The notes below the pieces were generated by a model. That model did no database searches and was not told where the DNA came from. It worked only from the letters and a program-made list of their open reading frames with translations. Of a DNA stretch of 64,000 nt, positions 54,279-63,174 are shown one piece after another (position 1 is the first letter of the stretch; every line of letters starts with the position of its first letter). Made by a program: the position numbers and the translations under genes. The DNA comes from Ruegeria sp. R13_0 (GTDB lineage Bacteria; Pseudomonadota; Alphaproteobacteria; Rhodobacterales; Rhodobacteraceae), in the NCBI RefSeq assembly GCF_017743995.1, contig NZ_JAGHRB010000002.1, positions 186,001 through 250,000 of the forward strand. Direction: 5' to 3'.

Positions 54279-55490
54279 TCAAGCGGGGGAAAGCCCCCGC
54301 AGACGCTCGGACCGGCGACGAAGCAATTCGACCGTAGTCAGCAGCGCAATCGAGATCACCACGAGGATCGTGGCCACCGCCAGAATGGTCGGGCTGATCT
54401 GTTCGCGCAGGCCAGTGAACATCTGCCAAGGCAGGGTTTTCTGGCTGGCCGAACCGACAAACAGCACCACGACAACCTCATCAAACGAAGTGATGAAGGC
54501 AAACAAACCACCCGAGATCACGCCCGGCAGGATCAGCGGCATCTGGATCTTGAAGAAGGTCCGCACCGGCCCTGCGCCCATATTCGCCGCCGCTCGCGTC
54601 AGCGAGCGGTCAAAGCCCACCAGCGTGGCGGTCACGGTGATGATGACGAACGGGATGCCCAAAACGGCGTGCGCGAGGATGACCTTCACATAGCCAACGA
54701 AATTCTTGTTCATACCCAGCGTGCCTTCCATGAAGCGACCGATATCGCTGTAGAAGAAGAACATGCCGGTGGCCGAAATGATCAGTGGCACGATCATCGG
54801 TGAGATCAGGATACCCATGATGGCACGGCGGCCTGGAACATGGCTCTGGCTGAGGCCGATGGCCGCCAGGGTGCCCAGCGAGACCGAGATCACCGTCGCA
54901 ATCGGAGCGATGATCAGCGAGTTCTTGAAGCTGCGCTGCCATTCATTGTTGGTGAAGAAGTCGCGGTAATGTTTCAGCGAATACCCCTCGGGGTCTAGCC
55001 GTAGCATCTCGGGCGTGAAGGTAAAGAAGTCCTGCGCGTTGAACGACAGTGGCAGAACCACAAGGATCGGCGTGATCAGGAAGACGAAGATTGCACCGCA
55101 GATCACTCGGAACAGGTAGTGGTAGAACACCTGTTTCGCAGTCAGATAGGGCAGCAGTTTGCGGCGATAGCGGCCCTCATAGAGCCAGTAGATGAACCAT
55201 GCGAAGAACCAGCCGCCCAGCAGGCCCAGAACGCCGCCCATCGGACCTGAAAACAGGAGCCCGGCGATTCCGAAGCCGAGGATGGTGATCCAGCGGGCCA
55301 GTTTCTCGTTCTTCAAAACAGCAATGTAGATCCAGGCAAGCGCCGCGATCAGGACGGCTCCGCCAATGATGCCCAGAGGGATCGAACTGTTGCCTGCGCC
55401 AACAAACATACCGGCGAAGGCCCCTGCCAATGCAACGCTTGGCAGGACCATGGACATTGGTTTGCGGGAAATCGGAGTAAGTGCGGCCAT
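54279..55490 (-). CDS. ABC transporter permease, PotC-type with N-terminal extension
   Basis: 403 residues, much longer than the usual 260-280. The C-terminal 280 are a normal PotC-type permease (EAA-like 'LTRAAANMGAGPVRTFFKIQMPLI'). The extra N-terminal part (about 1-110) has three or so hydrophobic segments and a Gly-rich character. It pairs with the 55496-56770 permease (5 nt apart) and the binding protein. Likely imports a cationic or amino-type solute; creatine is suggested by the creatinase gene. Confidence 0.87.
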   Translation of the reverse strand: MAALTPISRKPMSMVLPSVALAGAFAGMFVGAGNSSIPLGIIGGAVLIAALAWIYIAVLKNEKLARWITILGFGIAGLLFSGPMGGVLGLLGGWFFAWFIYWLYEGRYRRKLLPYLTAKQVFYHYLFRVICGAIFVFLITPILVVLPLSFNAQDFFTFTPEMLRLDPEGYSLKHYRDFFTNNEWQRSFKNSLIIAPIATVISVSLGTLAAIGLSQSHVPGRRAIMGILISPMIVPLIISATGMFFFYSDIGRFMEGTLGMNKNFVGYVKVILAHAVLGIPFVIITVTATLVGFDRSLTRAAANMGAGPVRTFFKIQMPLILPGVISGGLFAFITSFDEVVVVLFVGSASQKTLPWQMFTGLREQISPTILAVATILVVISIALLTTVELLRRRSERLRGLSPA

Positions 55491-55495
55491 GTCGA

Positions 55496-56770
55496 TTATC
55501 CCAGCTTCACGTTATCAATGCCGACGATCTTGTCGTAACACCAGTAGAGCAGCAGCACGACGCCCAACAGAATCGTACCCAGCGCCGCCGCCAGTCCCCA
55601 GTTCAGCGAGGACGAGATGTGGTAGGCGATCCGGTTCGAGATGAACACGCCCTTGGTGCCGCCCACGATCTCGGGCGTGATGTAGTAGCCGATGGCCAGA
55701 ATGAACACGAGGATCGACCCCGCGCCGATGCCCGGAATGGATTGCGGGAAATAGATGCGCCAGAAGGTCGTCCAATTCGTCGCGCCCATGGATTTCGCGG
55801 CGCGGGTGTAGGACTCGGGTATTGTCTGCATCACCGAGTACATCGGTAGGATCATAAACGGCAGCAGAATATGCGTCATCGCGATGATCGTACCGATCTG
55901 GTTGTTGATGATGACAAGTCGGGCGTCATCGGCCACCAATCCGAGCCAAACCAGCGTTTCGTTGATCACACCCTGTTGTTGCAACATGACCTTCCACGCC
56001 GACGTTCGCACCAATAGCGAGGTCCAGAAGGGTAACAAAACAAGGATCATCAGTAAGTTTGACACCCGCATCGGTAGGGTCGCCAGCAGGTAACTGACCG
56101 GATATGCCAACAGGATACAGGACGCGGTGATCACCAGTGACATGAACAAGGTGCGCCCGAAGAGCTTGATCAGAATCTGCTTGTCCTCGGGCTGCGCCTG
56201 CGCGCCTTCGGGTGTGCGGCGCATATCGACCGCGTTTAGGAAATAGCCGTTCGTCACAGCGGGCGAGTGAGTCTTGATCACCGCCCAAGTCTGCGGTTCG
56301 CCCCAGCCCTCGTGGATTTCGATCACCTGATCCTTGAACGGCCCGTCGGTTTCGGGGTCCAGCTTACCCATTTTCCGACCCGAGCGGCGGAACATCGAGG
56401 ACATGCCTGTCTCTTCATAGTTCAGACGCGAGCCCAGCCGGGTATGTGTCTTGTTGTCGACGGCCACGACCATGTCGCGGACAAAGGCGTCATAGACGGC
56501 CTCGTCAGGCAGTTCGCCACTGTTTTCGTCCCAGCTTTGCAAGGCTTCGACCGTTAGGGGCAGAGTTTCCTGCACAATGCTGTTTTCCACCGACCGGAAC
56601 AACATCGATGCAATCGGCACGATGAACGAGAACAGCACGAACAATAGCAGAGGGGCCACCAGCATCAGCGCCCGCAGCTTTTGTCGCCTCAACGAACGTG
56701 CCAGTGATTGCTTGAGCGGCGTTCCATCCGCTGCCAGCATGGGTCCGGCGTTTTGGCTTGCGTCAGTCAT
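55496..56770 (-). CDS. ABC transporter permease, PotB-type with large periplasmic loop
   Basis: 424 residues; about 150 more than typical PotB. After the first membrane helix (about 32-55) comes a soluble stretch of about 130-150 residues ('SWDENSGELPDEAVYDAFVRDMV', 'HTRLGSRLNYEETGMSSMFRRSGRKMG'), presumably periplasmic, before the remaining five helices. The EAA-like loop is 'YTRAAKSMGATNWTTFWRIYFPQS'. It lies between the binding-protein and PotC-like genes. Confidence 0.88.
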   Translation of the reverse strand: MTDASQNAGPMLAADGTPLKQSLARSLRRQKLRALMLVAPLLLFVLFSFIVPIASMLFRSVENSIVQETLPLTVEALQSWDENSGELPDEAVYDAFVRDMVVAVDNKTHTRLGSRLNYEETGMSSMFRRSGRKMGKLDPETDGPFKDQVIEIHEGWGEPQTWAVIKTHSPAVTNGYFLNAVDMRRTPEGAQAQPEDKQILIKLFGRTLFMSLVITASCILLAYPVSYLLATLPMRVSNLLMILVLLPFWTSLLVRTSAWKVMLQQQGVINETLVWLGLVADDARLVIINNQIGTIIAMTHILLPFMILPMYSVMQTIPESYTRAAKSMGATNWTTFWRIYFPQSIPGIGAGSILVFILAIGYYITPEIVGGTKGVFISNRIAYHISSSLNWGLAAALGTILLGVVLLLYWCYDKIVGIDNVKLG

Positions 56771-56796
56771 CAGTGCCCCTTGGGTTTTCTTTGGTC

Positions 56797-56818
56797 CGGG
56801 GGCGGCGCACCGCCCCCG
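56797..56818 (-). terminator. Hairpin between binding-protein and permease genes
   Basis: CGGGGGCGG (56797-56805) and CCGCCCCCG (56810-56818), 9-bp stem with a 4-nt loop. No T-run on the minus strand. Hairpins at this position in importer operons usually stabilise the binding-protein mRNA and lower permease expression. Confidence 0.6.
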
Positions 56819-56840
56819 ACTTTGTCATGAAATCAGACGC

Positions 56841-57932
56841 TTATTGCGCCAACCACGCCTGGAACTTGGCGTCGATGTCGTCGCGGTAGTCAGCCCAGAA
56901 CTCGTAGTTATACAGGAACGTGTTCTTGGCGTTGTTCGGATCGGTCGGCATGTGCGGTGCCATGTCGATACCCAGATCGGCGTGCTGACCCACCAGCGGA
57001 GCCGACGAGGCACGGGCCGGGCCGTACGAGATGTACTTGGCCTGATCCGCAAGACGCTGAGTGTCGGTCGCGAACATGATGTAGTCCAGTGCGCGTGCCT
57101 GACGCTCTTCGCTCAGACCGGCCGGAATGATCCAACCGTCAAGATCGAACACCTGCGCGTCCCACAGCATGGCAACGGGCTGGTTCTGCTCTTCGATCAC
57201 GCTGAACAGACGACCGTTGTAGGTCGAGCCCATGATGACTTCGCCATCAGCCAGCAGCTGCGGAGTATCCGCGCCGGCCGACCACCAGACAACACTGTCC
57301 TTGATGGTGTCGAGCTTGGCCAGAGCCTGATCCTGACCCTCTGCAGTCGCCAGCACGTCATAAACGTCGTCCTTGGCAACGCCGTCACAGATCAGAGCCC
57401 ATTCCATGTTGTTGATCGGACGCTTTTCCAGCGAGCGCTTGCCCGGGTAGTTTTCCAGATCAAACACAGCGCAGACGTCTGTCGGCGGCGTGTCACCGAC
57501 CAAGTCGGTGCGATAGCCGAACGTGGTCGAGTAAACGATCTGCGGGATAAAGCAGTCGCTGACCAGCAGATCACCGAAGTCTTCGGATGCGGGCGTGCCA
57601 TCAGGTGCCGGGGCCAGCATAGTATCGGGATCGATTTCCATCGCCAGACCTTCGTCGCAGAGACGGATCGCGTCCGCCGCAACAACGTCAACCACGTCCC
57701 AGGTGATGTTCCCGGCTTCGTTCATCGCGCGCAGCTTGGCAACCGCTTCGGCCGAGCTGTCATCGTTCAGGATGGTGACGCCGGTTTTTTCCGAATAGGG
57801 CTCGTGATAGGCCTTGAGCTGCGATTTGGAATAGGCCCCGCCCCATGAGACGATGGTCATCTCTTCGGCGGAAACGCCACCGGCCGCTGTTGCCAGAGCC
57901 GCTGCAGTCAGCAGTGTCTTTGTTGGTTTCAT
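56841..57932 (-). CDS. Periplasmic substrate-binding protein, PotD/spermidine-putrescine type
   Basis: 363 residues with a signal peptide (about 1-22, ending GGVSAEE). The mature part opens 'MTIVSWGGAYSKSQLKAYHEPY', typical of polyamine/opine-type binding proteins, and contains 'PQLLADGEVIMGSTYNGRLF'. It delivers solute to the two permeases downstream. The cluster ends in creatinase, so creatine or a related guanidino or methylated amine is the likely ligand, by inference. Confidence 0.88.
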   Translation of the reverse strand: MKPTKTLLTAAALATAAGGVSAEEMTIVSWGGAYSKSQLKAYHEPYSEKTGVTILNDDSSAEAVAKLRAMNEAGNITWDVVDVVAADAIRLCDEGLAMEIDPDTMLAPAPDGTPASEDFGDLLVSDCFIPQIVYSTTFGYRTDLVGDTPPTDVCAVFDLENYPGKRSLEKRPINNMEWALICDGVAKDDVYDVLATAEGQDQALAKLDTIKDSVVWWSAGADTPQLLADGEVIMGSTYNGRLFSVIEEQNQPVAMLWDAQVFDLDGWIIPAGLSEERQARALDYIMFATDTQRLADQAKYISYGPARASSAPLVGQHADLGIDMAPHMPTDPNNAKNTFLYNYEFWADYRDDIDAKFQAWLAQ

Positions 57933-58034
57933 GTAAAACTCCCAGTATTTCCCGTTTGTTGTATGGTCAGCCGACGCACGGGTTTTCGCCAGCCGGTCCC
58001 TCAGTGTAACCGCGCTTGTGCCGCGCGGCTTGGT

Positions 58035-59135
58035 CTATGCGTCAAGCGCACGACAATCCTTTGCCAGCCAACCGATATCAATCTCTTGACCGGGTTGCAG
58101 GCGAATAGCATCGGGGGCGTTCCGTGTCTTGACGATGAACTCGTCATTGCCCGCCACAGACATGCGGAAGCGGAACACGTCGCCCATATAGATGAATTCC
58201 TTGACCGTCGCCTTCAGCGTATGAGCGTCGGCATGCAGACGATCCTTGTTGAATTCGACGCGTTCCGGACGGATCGAAACCTTGGTCCGTTCGCCCGGAT
58301 TGTGCACATTGATCGGTACCGCATCAATTTCTGATCCGTCATCCAGCTGCACCACACAGCTGTCGCCGTCGATGGATTTGACCACACCTTCCAGCGTGTT
58401 GTTCTCGCCGATGAACTGCGCGACGAAGCTGTTGTCCGGCTCTTCATAGAGTTGATCCGGCGGCGCCAGCTGCTGAATGCGGCCATCATCGAACACGGCG
58501 ACACGGTCTGACATCGTCAGCGCCTCGGTCTGGTCGTGGGTCACATAGACTGTGGTGATGCCCAGCTCATGCGCCAGTCGGGTGATTTCGAACTGCATAT
58601 GCTCACGCAGCTGCTTATCGAGCGCGCCCAGCGGCTCGTCCATCAGCACCAGTTCCGGCTCGAACACCAGGGCCCGCGCCAGGGCGATCCGCTGTTGCTG
58701 ACCTCCGGACAGCTGCGCCGGACGACGCCCGCCAAAGGCACCCATCTGCACCATGTCCAAAGCGCGCTTGACCTTTTCGTCACGCTCGGACTTGCCCAGC
58801 TTGCGAACTTCCAGAGGAAAGGAAAGATTTTCGGCCACCGTCATGTGCGGGAACAGAGCGTAATTCTGAAACACCATGCCAATCCCACGTTTGTGCGGCG
58901 GGATATTGTTGATTGGACTTCCATCCAGCAGGATTTCACCATGGGTAGCGGTTTCAAACCCGGCGAGCATCATAAGGCAAGTTGTCTTGCCTGAACCTGA
59001 CGGCCCGAGCATTGTCAGAAACTCGCCCTTCGGCATTGCAAGGTTGAGATCTTTAACGACGAGATTCTCGCCATCATAAGACTTCTGAACGCGTTGAAAT
59101 TCGACAAACGCGGCGTCGTTCGTTGTACCGGTCAC
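58035..59135 (-). CDS. ABC transporter ATP-binding protein, PotA-type
   Basis: 366 residues: Walker A 'GPSGSGKTTCLMMLAG', signature 'LSGGQQQRIALARALV', Walker B 'PELVLMDEPLGALD', H-loop 'TVYVTHDQTEALTMSD', then a TOBE domain (about 280-360). It drives the importer encoded downstream. It is the first gene of the ABC-creatinase operon. Confidence 0.93.
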   Translation of the reverse strand: MTGTTNDAAFVEFQRVQKSYDGENLVVKDLNLAMPKGEFLTMLGPSGSGKTTCLMMLAGFETATHGEILLDGSPINNIPPHKRGIGMVFQNYALFPHMTVAENLSFPLEVRKLGKSERDEKVKRALDMVQMGAFGGRRPAQLSGGQQQRIALARALVFEPELVLMDEPLGALDKQLREHMQFEITRLAHELGITTVYVTHDQTEALTMSDRVAVFDDGRIQQLAPPDQLYEEPDNSFVAQFIGENNTLEGVVKSIDGDSCVVQLDDGSEIDAVPINVHNPGERTKVSIRPERVEFNKDRLHADAHTLKATVKEFIYMGDVFRFRMSVAGNDEFIVKTRNAPDAIRLQPGQEIDIGWLAKDCRALDA

Positions 59136-59271
59136 AAGACCCCCTGTTTCGTCAAATGATTACCCGAGGCTTTCGGATTTCATTGATCTGTGATCCACAG
59201 TTAAGACCAAGCGATACGCACTTGGCAACACGTTATGGTGCTTTTTCCAAATTTGAGTTCACACTTGCCTG

Positions 59272-59982
59272 CTACCGCACATCATTTAGGCACCGCATAT
59301 GCCATGCAAGACATTGATTACTCGACAAAACAGGTTTTCCGATCCGCTCCTGGATTTTCGGTATCGCGTCGAGAGTTCGCAGGTTGGTACAACTCAGGAA
59401 CACCGCTTCGACCGCTGAATCTGCTCCCAGTTCAGAGGCAGCCTCGACCACGGATTCCGTCGAGATCCGCGCCACCTTGGCCTCTTCTGCCTGCCCGAAA
59501 CTTGCGAACACATCCATGCTTATGCCATTGGCTTGAAACGCAGTACGGAGCGGTATGTTGACCTCTTCAATGTAAGGCGACAGCAGGGCAAATTTCGAAA
59601 CACCTAGGTCGGCGGCGCAAGCGGTCGCTGCTCGGAGGGGATTCGTGACTTCACGGGTATTGCATGTCTGTTTGACCAGTTCCGCGACGCGCTCTGACCC
59701 GATCACCGAACTGGCCGAGGTACAGCCATAACCCACAACATTGTAGGGACGCGCATTGGGAAGTAATTCCGCCGCCGCGGGCAGCGCCTTCTCCATCTCG
59801 GCAAGGCTTTCGGTCGTCACCTCGATCCCGCTGGGAATGCGCGTGACGTGCAGAGGGTACTTGCGGTCCGCGAAATACGCACCGAACTCAGGCTCAAGCG
59901 TCTCATCGACCTGCAAAACGATCAACCCAAGCGGCGAGGCGTTTGGGTCGTCTTCATCCAGAGTGTAAGGGACATGGGTCAT
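59272..59982 (-). CDS. Asp/Glu racemase-superfamily protein (maleate isomerase-like)
   Basis: 236 residues with two candidate catalytic cysteines in the right contexts, 'VVGYGCTSASSVIG' and 'AVFLSCTNLRTLD'. This matches maleate isomerase/arylmalonate decarboxylase relatives. It overlaps the M24 gene by 4 nt. EutA of the ectoine-utilisation cluster belongs to this superfamily. Substrate unknown; last gene of its operon. Confidence 0.8.
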   Translation of the reverse strand: MTHVPYTLDEDDPNASPLGLIVLQVDETLEPEFGAYFADRKYPLHVTRIPSGIEVTTESLAEMEKALPAAAELLPNARPYNVVGYGCTSASSVIGSERVAELVKQTCNTREVTNPLRAATACAADLGVSKFALLSPYIEEVNIPLRTAFQANGISMDVFASFGQAEEAKVARISTESVVEAASELGADSAVEAVFLSCTNLRTLDAIPKIQERIGKPVLSSNQCLAWHMRCLNDVR

Positions 59983-61148
59983 AGCTGCATCATCTCCGGC
60001 CCGATCCTTGGGCTGATAAACCGTGGGGTGCCGTCAGTGATGACGATGTTTTCCTCATGCACCAGAATTTTGTCACCGACAGCGATGCCCGGTTCCAGTG
60101 TCAAAACCATGCCCGGTTCCAAAACGGTGTTGTCCGTCGGGATCAGCGACGGCCATTCGGTCAGGGACATTCCTAAACCATGGCCCAAGCGCCCCGCATC
60201 CGTTCCCTCTGCGTCCTTCGTGAGAACCCTGTTCATGGCATGAAACAAATCCGCCGCGGTTGCGCCCGGCCGGGCGATTTCGAACGCAGCATCCGAGGCT
60301 TCGATCAACCGAGCATGAGCATTTGCCACATCAGGCCGAGGCGGGCCGATTGACCAGTTTCGGTCGAAGTCGCAAAAATATCCGCCCCAAACCAAACCAG
60401 TGTCCAACATCAACACATCGCCCAGCGCCAGCGGCACGCCAGAGGCCGGTGAAATCACATCCGCATAGCCGCCCTGTTCGGCCCCGCCGGCAAGATAGGG
60501 AACCCAATCGGCGCCCTCTTCCAGGCACAGCATCTGAAAGCGGCGGAACACCTCATCCAGTGGCACACCCTCCCCGGCGATCTCGGGGACTCGGGCGAAT
60601 GCCCGCCCGGCAATACCGCAGGCGGTTTCGATCTTGGCAATCTCGGCCTCGGACTTGACCATACGCAACTGGCGTAGGATGCCACTGTCGCCTGTGAGCG
60701 CCCTTGTTCCAAGCAGGCCTCGTAATCGTTCAAGGTCTGCCAAAGGCATACGGAGATGCGTCTCATGCCCATCCGGTATCCCAATTCGCCCCTCCGTGGG
60801 TGTCACTTCGACCAGCGTATCGCATAGCAAAGAGACACCGTCATCTTGCAAATCAGGCGCACTCCACGTGCGAATGTCGTCGATCCATGTCTGCGCCATA
60901 AGGGCTGCTCCGATCGACGAGATCACCGCGATCGGCTTACCCGCGACTGGCACAATGAGGAACCACGGGCGGGTCGGGCTTTCCCAAAACCGGGTCAGAA
61001 AACCGGTGAAATAGCGTAGATCCGCCTCGGTTGTCAGCAAGAGCGCCGACAGGCCCGCCGCATCCATTAACTGCTGCGCGCGTCTGGTGCGCGCTTCAAA
61101 CTCGGATGGCGCAAACCCCCTCATTCCGCGGTCTCGGAGAGGATGCAC
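59979..61148 (-). CDS. M24-family metallohydrolase (Xaa-Pro peptidase-like)
   Basis: 389 residues, pita-bread fold. Metal ligands are in place: Asp pair in 'LMLDTGLVWGGYFCDFDRNW', His in 'LGHGLGMSLTEWP', Glu in 'LTLEPGI' and Glu in 'VHEENIVIT'. Unlike creatinase it keeps the metal site. Relatives include Xaa-Pro dipeptidase and the ectoine hydrolase DoeA/EutD. Its neighbours here (racemase, PLP lyase) resemble part of that cluster, but no eutC or eutE is present. It overlaps the PLP-enzyme gene by 28 nt. Confidence 0.87.
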   Translation of the reverse strand: MHPLRDRGMRGFAPSEFEARTRRAQQLMDAAGLSALLLTTEADLRYFTGFLTRFWESPTRPWFLIVPVAGKPIAVISSIGAALMAQTWIDDIRTWSAPDLQDDGVSLLCDTLVEVTPTEGRIGIPDGHETHLRMPLADLERLRGLLGTRALTGDSGILRQLRMVKSEAEIAKIETACGIAGRAFARVPEIAGEGVPLDEVFRRFQMLCLEEGADWVPYLAGGAEQGGYADVISPASGVPLALGDVLMLDTGLVWGGYFCDFDRNWSIGPPRPDVANAHARLIEASDAAFEIARPGATAADLFHAMNRVLTKDAEGTDAGRLGHGLGMSLTEWPSLIPTDNTVLEPGMVLTLEPGIAVGDKILVHEENIVITDGTPRFISPRIGPEMMQL

Positions 61149-62164
61149 AGCACGCGCGAGGCCTCGGTCATTCCCAGTTCAACCCGTGCCCGGTCATTCA
61201 GAACGACTGCGAGCCCAGCGCCGCCCGAGGCTGTTGTCTCCAACCCCGCTGCGGCCATGTCTGGCAGTTTCCCGGACACGTCCTCATCCGAGAGCGTCAG
61301 GAACAGGTCGGCGTCGCGCGCCAATCCATTCAGCGCGATCAGCGAAGGTTCCTTGCAGTCCAGACGCCCCATGATGCTGTCCGGCCCATCGGCGAAGACA
61401 CAGGAGCCTGCCTCAATACTGGCCTGCAGAGCGGGCGCGGCTTCAGGTTCGACCACGACTATTTTCGGCGCGTCACCCCAAGCTTTGCGCGCATAGGCAG
61501 CCACAGCCCCGGCCAGACCGCCAACACCGGCCTGCAACATGATGTGAGTCGGAACTTCGGGGCATTGGTCAACCGCCTCAGACGCCATTTGCAGATACCC
61601 CTCCATCAGGGTCCACGGCAGATCATAGTACCCGTCCCATGAGCTGTCCGAGAGCAAGGTCCACCCGTTTTCCTCAGCCGCGTCGCTTGCGGCTTGCATG
61701 CTGGCTGCATAATCGAGCCCACTGCGCACAACCTCGGCACCTTGGCCTTTCAATCGGGCAGAAAAGCTCTCGGGCACCGTCTCGGCGATATAGACAACTG
61801 CTTTTGCGCCAAACATCCGCGCGCCCGCCGCAACGCTCATCCCGTGGTTCCCGGCACTGGCGGTCACATAGGTTGACCCTGCCAACGTGTCTACACCCGG
61901 CGCGTCCGAGGCTTCGGCAGCGTGGCGCGCAATCACATAGGCCGCGCCGAGGGCCTTGAACGAGCCCAAATTCATGCGCGCGCGCTCATCCTTCACCCAA
62001 AGATGCGCAACCGGGGCGAGGCCTGCGACATCCACCAAAGGCGTCTCTTTCGCCGCCGGACACATGGACAACAAGGCCGCAACGCGGGCCGCATCTGTCG
62101 ACGGATAAGGGGCCGAGGGCGCAAGTTTGGGACCTGCCCTGTGTGTATTCGCAACGATCTTCAT
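61121..62164 (-). CDS. PLP-dependent lyase, diaminopropionate ammonia-lyase-like
   Basis: 347 residues from the ATG at 62164, which has GGAGAG just upstream (an ATG five codons earlier lacks it). Fold type II: PLP-lysine in 'NLGSFKALGAAYVIARH', 'TASAGNHGMSVAAGA' and glycine loop 'LQAGVGGLAGAVAAYA'. 'KDERARMNLGSFKALGAAY' is closer to diaminopropionate ammonia-lyase than to threonine dehydratase. It probably removes ammonia from an amino acid with a beta-leaving group. First enzyme after the LysR gene. Confidence 0.8.
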   Translation of the reverse strand: MKIVANTHRAGPKLAPSAPYPSTDAARVAALLSMCPAAKETPLVDVAGLAPVAHLWVKDERARMNLGSFKALGAAYVIARHAAEASDAPGVDTLAGSTYVTASAGNHGMSVAAGARMFGAKAVVYIAETVPESFSARLKGQGAEVVRSGLDYAASMQAASDAAEENGWTLLSDSSWDGYYDLPWTLMEGYLQMASEAVDQCPEVPTHIMLQAGVGGLAGAVAAYARKAWGDAPKIVVVEPEAAPALQASIEAGSCVFADGPDSIMGRLDCKEPSLIALNGLARDADLFLTLSDEDVSGKLPDMAAAGLETTASGGAGLAVVLNDRARVELGMTEASRVLCILSETAE

Positions 62165-62228
62165 GTGTCTCTCCGCCATTTTGCCTGACGTGATCTGATC
62201 GCTCCTGATCTGTCAACTCTTCTGATCG

Positions 62229-63068
62229 TCAGCCGACCTGATCCAACAGCCAGTCATGAAACAACCCCGCCGCCGGGTTCGAGGTATTCGCGGATAGAAA
62301 ATACCCCTCATTGCTGTCGATTGAGCCGTCATGCGCACGCTCGACCAAGCCCTTATCAAGCGCGTGTTTCGCTAAAAGCTCACTCACCAAGGCCACGCCA
62401 CCCCCATGCGCCGCCAATTGAAGCGCCATGCCAAAAGTGTCCACAAAAACGGTGGGCTGGCTTTGCAACCCCTGACTCTCCAACCACCGGCCCCAGCCAC
62501 CAGATGTCCCCACAGCTTCGATCAGAGGCAGGTCCGATATGTCACCGGACAAGGCCGGAGATTTAAATGGCACAAGCCGGTCCGGCATCAGGCGAACAGC
62601 GCCCTGCCCTACCTGTTTCTTCGATCCGAACCGTACCTGCACATCCGCTTGAGAGGCATTGAAATCGTCCGGCCAAATTGCGCTGAGCAGCCGCACGCGG
62701 ATATCCGGGTGCTGACGGGCAAACGCGGGCAGATGTGGGGCGATGACCCATTGCGCGATACTGACCGAAGTCGCGACTGTCAGAACGTCTCCGGATGCGT
62801 TCGTGTCGACCTGTCCGGCGGCAACAGCCAGCGCCTCAAGCGCCTTGCCGACCTCGGGCAGCAGCTTTCGCCCTGCATCCGTCAGCGCCAGACTGCGCGG
62901 ATGGCGCACGAAAAGGGACGCGCCCAATCGCAATTCAAGTGATTTCACCTGCTGGCTTACCGCCGATTGGGTCAGACCGATTTCCTCGGCCGCAGAAGTG
63001 AAGCTTAGCGTGCGGGCGGCGGCCTCGAAGGATCGAAACCAGGTCAGAGGGGGAAGTGATTTCGCCAT
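62229..63068 (-). CDS. LysR-family transcriptional regulator, GcvA-like
   Basis: 279 residues: helix-turn-helix about 8-65 ('LSFTSAAEEIGLTQSAVSQQVKSLELRLGASLF') and a GcvA-like effector domain. It leads the lyase-M24-racemase operon and diverges from the DUF1185 gene, so it probably controls both directions. A T-N11-A LysR box lies in the shared gap. Confidence 0.9.
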   Translation of the reverse strand: MAKSLPPLTWFRSFEAAARTLSFTSAAEEIGLTQSAVSQQVKSLELRLGASLFVRHPRSLALTDAGRKLLPEVGKALEALAVAAGQVDTNASGDVLTVATSVSIAQWVIAPHLPAFARQHPDIRVRLLSAIWPDDFNASQADVQVRFGSKKQVGQGAVRLMPDRLVPFKSPALSGDISDLPLIEAVGTSGGWGRWLESQGLQSQPTVFVDTFGMALQLAAHGGGVALVSELLAKHALDKGLVERAHDGSIDSNEGYFLSANTSNPAAGLFHDWLLDQVG

Positions 63069-63082
63069 AGGCCAAGCTGATC

Positions 63083-63097
63083 ATTAGTCTTATTAAT
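63083..63097. promoter_or_regulatory. LysR-type box (T-N11-A) in a divergent promoter
   Basis: ATTA, seven bases, TAAT (63083-63097): a 15-bp palindrome with the T-N11-A spacing of LysR operators, 15 nt before the LysR start and 77 nt before the DUF1185 start. Confidence 0.5.
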
Positions 63098-63174
63098 GTC
63101 AAAGCACATAATTCTATCATTTGTCAAAAACCAGCCCCGTTTCTAACGTCGGCCCGCGCGACAGGAGAGGTTTT

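Noticed and set aside
59136..59271. Small RNA or gene in the gap before potA
   Set aside because: No ORF with a ribosome site and no convincing stem-loop plus T-run; probably just the potA promoter region.
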